DNA of 9,236 bases from Candidatus Omnitrophica bacterium UBA5776. Lineage in GTDB: Bacteria; Omnitrophota; Gorgyraeia; Gygaellales; Profunditerraquicolaceae. Positions 6,069 through 9,236 of this stretch are shown in pieces (position 1 is the first letter of the stretch; the number at the start of each line of letters is the position of its first letter). The position numbers and the translations under genes are program-made. The notes below the pieces were generated by a model. That model was not told where the DNA came from and ran no database searches. It was given only the letters and a program-made list of their open reading frames with translations. The stretch is taken from positions 18,893-28,128 of the forward strand of contig DIEK01000021.1 of assembly GCA_002418595.1 (NCBI GenBank), in the 5' to 3' direction.

Positions 6069-7481
6069 ATGTTTAGATATTCTTTGCGTATTTTTGCCGC
6101 CGGCGCGCTGGCGGCGGCCCTGTTTTCCGGCTGCGCGGCGGACCGGGGCCTTATCAAAAAGGAATGCCGTTTCGAGTCCGGCAGGATATATTTCGCCGCT
6201 CCTACTTTGCTGCCGGGTACCACCGTCGAGATGAAGACGCCCGGATACTGGATATCCCGGCATCCGTATCCGGACAGGCTTATTATGAGTCCGGACGAGA
6301 TCGTTGATTTCAATTCCGGTATCTGCCGCCTGACCGGGGTCATTCCTGACATTCCGCTGTTCCCTGAACGGATATCCCGTAAAGCTTTCTCTGCTTCCCT
6401 CCGCCGGCAACTGGAACGTTTCCGGCGCGGCCGTTACTACAGGTCGGACGGCAGCGCTGCGGATAACGCGTTCTACTCTCCCATAGAGGAAAATATGGTT
6501 TTGTTCGGGCCCGGCGCGGCTGATATTGACGTGCGGTTTGCCTATGTAGTGCACAACGCCGACCAGCGTCTCCTGCCTGTGAAAGAGGGACTGAACGCGT
6601 CGCCGGGCGACGCCGATTTCGACGAATTACAGAACAGCTCGCTCGGCCCCGGAACGCCCGTGGCAGTCCTGCATACCAGCAGGGACGGGAAATGGCATTA
6701 TGTTTCCTCCACGGTCTCCGAAGGGTGGGTGGAAGAAGGCAGGCTCGCTTTCTGCGGCAGAGAGGAAACAAGGGATGCGGATTCCGTTCTGGATTTCGCG
6801 GTGGTGACCGCGGCCAGGGCCGACATCTATCTGGATTCGGGACTTAAGGAATACTACGATTATGCCCGTATGGGCGACAGGTTCATCTTGAAGTCCGCCG
6901 CTCCCGCCGCAGTTGAGATCGTGCTTTTGCTGCGCGCCCGGGACGGGCGCCTTAAAAGAGCTTCGGGATATATATCCATTGACGAGGTGAACCGCGGTTA
7001 TCTGCCTTATACTCCGCGAAACGCCATCCGTCAGGCGTTCAGGATGTTGAACACTCCTTACGGCTGGGGAGGGATGTACGGAGAACAGGATTGTTCCCAG
7101 TTTATCAGGGAGGTTTTTTCGGTTATGGGCATAAAACTGCCCAGAAATTCCTCCGTTCAGGCGCAGGTCGGCAGGCCGCTCGCCTGTGATCCGGCAAAGG
7201 AAAAAGAAAAATGCTTTTCCCGGGAGAACGGAGCCGCGGGAGGGATCACTACGGTTTTAACTAACGGGCATATTATGCTTTTTCTCGGCACGGAAGGCGG
7301 GCGTCCTTACGCCATACATGACGGCTGGGCTTACCGGGTTAGGGATGCGGAGGGAAAAGATGAGGTAAGGCTGGTCAACCGGGTAGCGGTCACCGGCCTT
7401 GACTTGGGAGAAGGCTCGAGTAAAGGGTCATTCTTAAACAGAATAAAAAGTTTGAGAATTATCGCCGGCGATTTGCCGTGA
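6069..7481 (+). CDS. NlpC/P60 peptidoglycan endopeptidase lipoprotein with SH3 domains
   Basis: Encodes 470 residues. It opens with a lipoprotein signal (RYSLRIFAAGALAAALFSGC; lipobox LFSGC, lipidated Cys22), so it should be anchored in the envelope. Next comes an N-terminal region (about 30-125, with LIMSPDEIVDFNSGI) like the NlpC/P60 stabilising domain, then two SH3-like domains (about 135-226, with WHYVSSTVSEGWV; and about 240-310). The C-terminal NlpC/P60 domain has YGWGGMYGEQDCSQF with catalytic Cys342, His401 in NGHIMLFLG and probable third residue His417 in HDGWAY. This layout matches the DvLysin/YkfC-like group, which cuts gamma-D-glutamyl-diamino acid bonds in peptidoglycan stems. 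Activity is expected because the triad is intact; the exact bond and physiological role (turnover, recycling, division) are not. Its ribosome binding site lies in a hairpin. Confidence 0.93.
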   Translation: MFRYSLRIFAAGALAAALFSGCAADRGLIKKECRFESGRIYFAAPTLLPGTTVEMKTPGYWISRHPYPDRLIMSPDEIVDFNSGICRLTGVIPDIPLFPERISRKAFSASLRRQLERFRRGRYYRSDGSAADNAFYSPIEENMVLFGPGAADIDVRFAYVVHNADQRLLPVKEGLNASPGDADFDELQNSSLGPGTPVAVLHTSRDGKWHYVSSTVSEGWVEEGRLAFCGREETRDADSVLDFAVVTAARADIYLDSGLKEYYDYARMGDRFILKSAAPAAVEIVLLLRARDGRLKRASGYISIDEVNRGYLPYTPRNAIRQAFRMLNTPYGWGGMYGEQDCSQFIREVFSVMGIKLPRNSSVQAQVGRPLACDPAKEKEKCFSRENGAAGGITTVLTNGHIMLFLGTEGGRPYAIHDGWAYRVRDAEGKDEVRLVNRVAVTGLDLGEGSSKGSFLNRIKSLRIIAGDLP

Positions 7482-7656
7482 AGCAACGCAGCCGCGTTTC
7501 CAGATTATCTACCGGCCGAAACTGAAGAAACGGGATTGAAACAGCGTATCAACCGGAGTTCTGCGTTTTATCCTGTTGTATCCCTTTCGGATTTCCGGCA
7601 TACTTTACTCCAAATCCAGCGGCGCATCCATAGATAAGGAAGAATAACGCTTCGAA
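7482..7656 (+). other. 175-base intergenic region before the exporter gene
   Basis: No gene, terminator or known riboswitch is recognisable. A weak promoter candidate is TTGTAT (7576-7581) with CATACT (7599-7604) at 17-base spacing. The likely ribosome binding site AAGGAAG (7636-7642) is 14 bases before the ATG at 7657, which is longer than usual. Confidence 0.4.
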
Positions 7657-8334
7657 ATGCAGAGTTTTCTCGTTTCGTATATACTGATTACCCTGGCGGA
7701 AATGGGAGATAAAACCCAGCTTCTGGCCATGGCTTTTTCCACGCGCTATTCTCCGTCAAAAGTATTGGCCGGGGTGTTGATCGCTACGCTGCTCAATCAC
7801 GCCGCAGCGGTGGCCGCCGGCCGTTTCATTTCTTCGTTTATACCTATGGAGATAGTTTACCTGCTGGCTTCGCTTTCTTTTATCGTTTTCGGGCTATGGA
7901 CCATAAAGGGAGATCCTTTGAACGGGGAGACGGCTGGAAGGCCGCGTTACGGCCGGGTCATTACCGTTGCCGCGGCGTTCTTTCTGGCCGAAATGGGCGA
8001 TAAGACACAGCTTGCCACCGTTAGCCTGGCGGCGCGGTATCCCGGAGCGCTCGCGGTGCTTTGCGGCACTACTCTCGGAATGATTACCGCCGACGCCGCC
8101 GGTATAGGGATAGGTGTGGTTATGCGCAGGCGCCTTCCGCAGGAAGCCGTCAAATGGATATCAGCCGCGGTGTTCGTTATCTTCGGTCTCGCGGGCGTTT
8201 TCAGGACGTCAATGCCGCGGCTGGGGCCGGTTTTGTCCGCGGCGGTAACATCTGCCGTTGCCGCGGCGAGCGTTTTCTCGGCGTTGCGCCTATACCATCG
8301 GCGGCATAAAAAGTTTGACAAGACAACCGGGTAA
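7657..8334 (+). CDS. GDT1/UPF0016 family cation (Mn2+/Ca2+) exporter
   Basis: Encodes 225 residues of highly hydrophobic protein. The family signature E-x-G-D-(K/R)-(T/S) occurs twice, as AEMGDKTQLLAMAF (Glu15, Asp18) and AEMGDKTQLATVSL (Glu112, Asp115), the two inverted halves of the TMEM165/GDT1 fold. These acidic motifs form the cation path in the membrane. About six core membrane helices are visible plus a further hydrophobic segment near residues 190-212, then a basic tail RRHKKFDK. Bacterial relatives such as MneA export manganese; Mn2+ is the likely substrate, with Ca2+ possible. The start is the only in-frame ATG, since a TAA lies four codons upstream. The 3' end contains the -35 box of the next promoter, so the two transcription units overlap. 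Confidence 0.92.
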   Translation: MQSFLVSYILITLAEMGDKTQLLAMAFSTRYSPSKVLAGVLIATLLNHAAAVAAGRFISSFIPMEIVYLLASLSFIVFGLWTIKGDPLNGETAGRPRYGRVITVAAAFFLAEMGDKTQLATVSLAARYPGALAVLCGTTLGMITADAAGIGIGVVMRRRLPQEAVKWISAAVFVIFGLAGVFRTSMPRLGPVLSAAVTSAVAAASVFSALRLYHRRHKKFDKTTG

Positions 8335-8343
8335 GTGTATAAA
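8315..8343 (+). promoter_or_regulatory. Near-consensus sigma70 promoter of the B12 riboswitch-btuF unit
   Basis: TTGACA (8315-8320) is a perfect -35; TATAAA (8338-8343) matches the -10 at five of six bases; spacing is exactly 17. Transcription would start around 8349-8352, only a few bases before the first riboswitch stem at 8356. The -35 lies within the last codons of the GDT1-family gene. Confidence 0.85.
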
Positions 8344-8355
8344 TAGTAATATACG

Positions 8356-8498
8356 TATAGGCGCAGGGAAATCCGTTGAAGCGGATGCGGTCCCGCCGCT
8401 GTGTGGGTGGACGAAAGCTGCAGATGTCACTATCCGGTAATGAGGGATGGGAAGACGCAGCCGGTAGAATGATACCCGAGCCAGAAGACCTGCCTATA
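8356..8498 (+). promoter_or_regulatory. Cobalamin (adenosylcobalamin) riboswitch
   Basis: The conserved core is clear: GGGAA at about 8366, then the B12-box region GCGGTCCCGCCGCTGTGT (about 8387-8404), GATGGGAAGACGCAGC (about 8447-8462), and the 3' signature CGAGCCAGAAGACCTGCC (8477-8494). The closing stem P1 pairs TATAGGC (8356-8362) with GCCTATA (8492-8498), and the inner stem ATCCG...CGGAT is visible at about 8371-8385. This RNA binds coenzyme B12 and usually switches off uptake or synthesis genes. It sits immediately after a strong promoter and before a terminator and btuF, which gives the target directly. Length of about 143 bases is normal. Confidence 0.95.
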
Positions 8499-8545
8499 GA
8501 TACAAGAACGCCTCGTGGAATGGGCCAAGGACAAAGTAAGGGTGC

Positions 8546-8584
8546 AACCCGCCATATGATTTTTCGCATGGCGGGTTTTGTTTT
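8546..8584 (+). terminator. Intrinsic terminator, expression platform of the riboswitch
   Basis: AACCCGCCAT (8546-8555) pairs perfectly with ATGGCGGGTT (8568-8577) around a 12-base loop, followed by TTTTGTTTT (8576-8584). GGGT (8540-8543) can also pair with ACCC (8547-8550), within the 5' arm, a possible small antiterminator. Position between the riboswitch and btuF implies premature termination when B12 is plentiful. Confidence 0.85.
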
Positions 8585-8601
8585 ATCCGCCGCAGGCGGA
8601 T
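8585..8601 (+). other. Second stem-loop directly after the terminator
   Basis: ATCCGCC (8585-8591) pairs with GGCGGAT (8595-8601) around a GCA loop, a 7-bp stem directly abutting the T-tract. It has no T-tract of its own. It lies in the btuF leader, 17 bases before the upstream ATG at 8618 and 38 before the ATG at 8639. Confidence 0.5.
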
Positions 8602-8633
8602 AACCGTGGTATTCCCTATGGATCGTGATCTGT

Positions 8634-8705
8634 GGACTATGGACTGTTTTTTCCGTGTAAGGTATTTACTACGAACCGTCGTCTGCGGACTATGGACTGT
8701 TTTTT
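8634..8705 (+). repeat. 19-base direct repeat at the btuF 5' end
   Basis: GGACTATGGACTGTTTTTT occurs at 8634-8652 and again at 8687-8705, offset 53 bases, which is not a multiple of three. The unit itself contains GGACT(A)TGGACTG, an internal short repeat. In the btuF frame the two copies are read in different frames, so this is a DNA-level repeat, not a protein duplication. Confidence 0.75.
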
Positions 8706-9236
8706 TCGTTTCGGCCGGGTTTTGTTCCTGCAATGCCGGATACGTTTCTCTGGCGCCTTCCACCACCGAGATCCTATTCGCCCTCGGTCTGGAAGAGCGG
8801 ATTTCCGGGGTCAGTTCGTATTGCAACTACCCGTCCCGGGCCGCCGAGAAGACCAGAGTGGGTGATTTCAGCCACCCCAACCTGGAGGTGATACTGGCTT
8901 TAAAGCCGGAATATATCTTTTGCACCGGGCTTGAGCAGGCGCCTACGGTAGCGCGGCTCAAGGCGCTGGGTTTTAGGGTTTACTGCGCCGACCCTTCAGG
9001 AGTTGAAGAATTGCTTAAGACGATCCGGGAGATCGGGGCGATAACGAAAAAAGATAAGCGGGCGCTGGAGATCATCGCGGATATACGCGCCGGCATTGCC
9101 GAGGCCTCCGAAAAGACGAAACTTATCCCGGAGTATAAGCGGGTGAAGGTGTTTTTAGAGATATGGCATGACCCTTTGATGACCGCCGGAAAAGGGTCGT
9201 TCGTGGACGAATTGATAAAAATTGCCGGCGGGATCA
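8639..9236 (+). CDS. btuF: BtuF-like vitamin B12-binding periplasmic protein, 5' part
   Basis: Runs off the window; 199 codons are present. From residue 35 the text is typical of BtuF: YVSLAPSTTEILFALGLEER, SSYCNYP, VGDFSHPNLEVILALKPEYI, FRVYCADPSGVEELL, and the C-terminal-lobe motif VFLEIWHDPLMTAGKGSFVD. BtuF captures cobalamin in the periplasm and passes it to the BtuCD ABC importer. Residues 10-31 (LLRTVVCGLWTVFFVSAGFC and on) make a signal-peptide core. The cysteines at 29 and 31 do not form a good lipobox. The start is uncertain: ATG 8639 and in-frame ATG 8618 both lack a Shine-Dalgarno, and a DNA repeat lies across this region. The upstream cobalamin riboswitch independently supports the function; heme- or siderophore-binding relatives are less likely. 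BtuC and BtuD may follow outside the window. Confidence 0.88.
   Translation, partial: MDCFFRVRYLLRTVVCGLWTVFFVSAGFCSCNAGYVSLAPSTTEILFALGLEERISGVSSYCNYPSRAAEKTRVGDFSHPNLEVILALKPEYIFCTGLEQAPTVARLKALGFRVYCADPSGVEELLKTIREIGAITKKDKRALEIIADIRAGIAEASEKTKLIPEYKRVKVFLEIWHDPLMTAGKGSFVDELIKIAGGI

Noticed and set aside
5645..6352. Leucine-rich repetitive frame on the - strand over the coiled-coil gene
   Set aside because: The leucine-rich repeats (FLSQIPL twice) are only the reverse reading of the QWYLGEE DNA duplication and Gln/Glu codons; it also crosses into the peptidase gene.
8632..8865. Alternative + strand frame of 77 codons beginning GTG at the btuF start
   Set aside because: Overlaps the BtuF frame, which carries clear family motifs from 8741 onward; the alternative translation is arginine- and proline-rich without family features.

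Overview
The window looks like an ordinary chromosomal stretch from a Gram-negative, probably anaerobic or fermentative bacterium. Evidence is a V/A-type ATPase operon end, a lipoprotein with a lipobox, a periplasmic B12-binding protein, and a medium-to-high GC, densely packed gene layout. All convincing genes are on the + strand. I cannot place it taxonomically. The V/A-ATPase, an animal-like glycogen phosphorylase and short intergenic repeats would suit an uncultured PVC/Omnitrophota- or Elusimicrobiota-type lineage, but that is inference only.

Region 1 (1-1350) is the tail of a V/A-type ATPase operon: the C-terminal end of subunit B, subunit D starting on an ATGA stop/start overlap, then a universal-stress-protein-fold gene 28 bases later. 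Region 2 (1351-4319) holds glycogen phosphorylase behind a 124-base gap. After it comes a non-coding strip with a duplicated stem-loop and a third 10-bp stem, then a very strong Shine-Dalgarno and a 78-residue protein that resembles bacterial PC4-like single-stranded-nucleic-acid binders.

Region 3 (4320-7481) holds an MFS transporter, a 109-residue coiled-coil protein with a duplicated QWYLGEE segment, and an NlpC/P60 cell-wall peptidase lipoprotein with SH3 domains. Stem-loops sit at or next to the ribosome binding site of all three genes.

Region 4 (7482-9236) holds a GDT1/UPF0016-type cation exporter, then a compact regulatory module. A near-consensus sigma70 promoter, with its -35 inside the exporter gene, is followed by a clear cobalamin riboswitch, an intrinsic terminator and the start of btuF, the vitamin B12-binding protein, which runs off the window. 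The 5' end of btuF overlaps a 19-base DNA repeat, so its start codon is uncertain.

No CRISPR array, tRNA, rRNA, transposase or phage gene was seen. I found no convincing new multi-gene system. The items most worth checking are the duplicated stem-loops, the PC4-like and coiled-coil small proteins, and the riboswitch-btuF junction.
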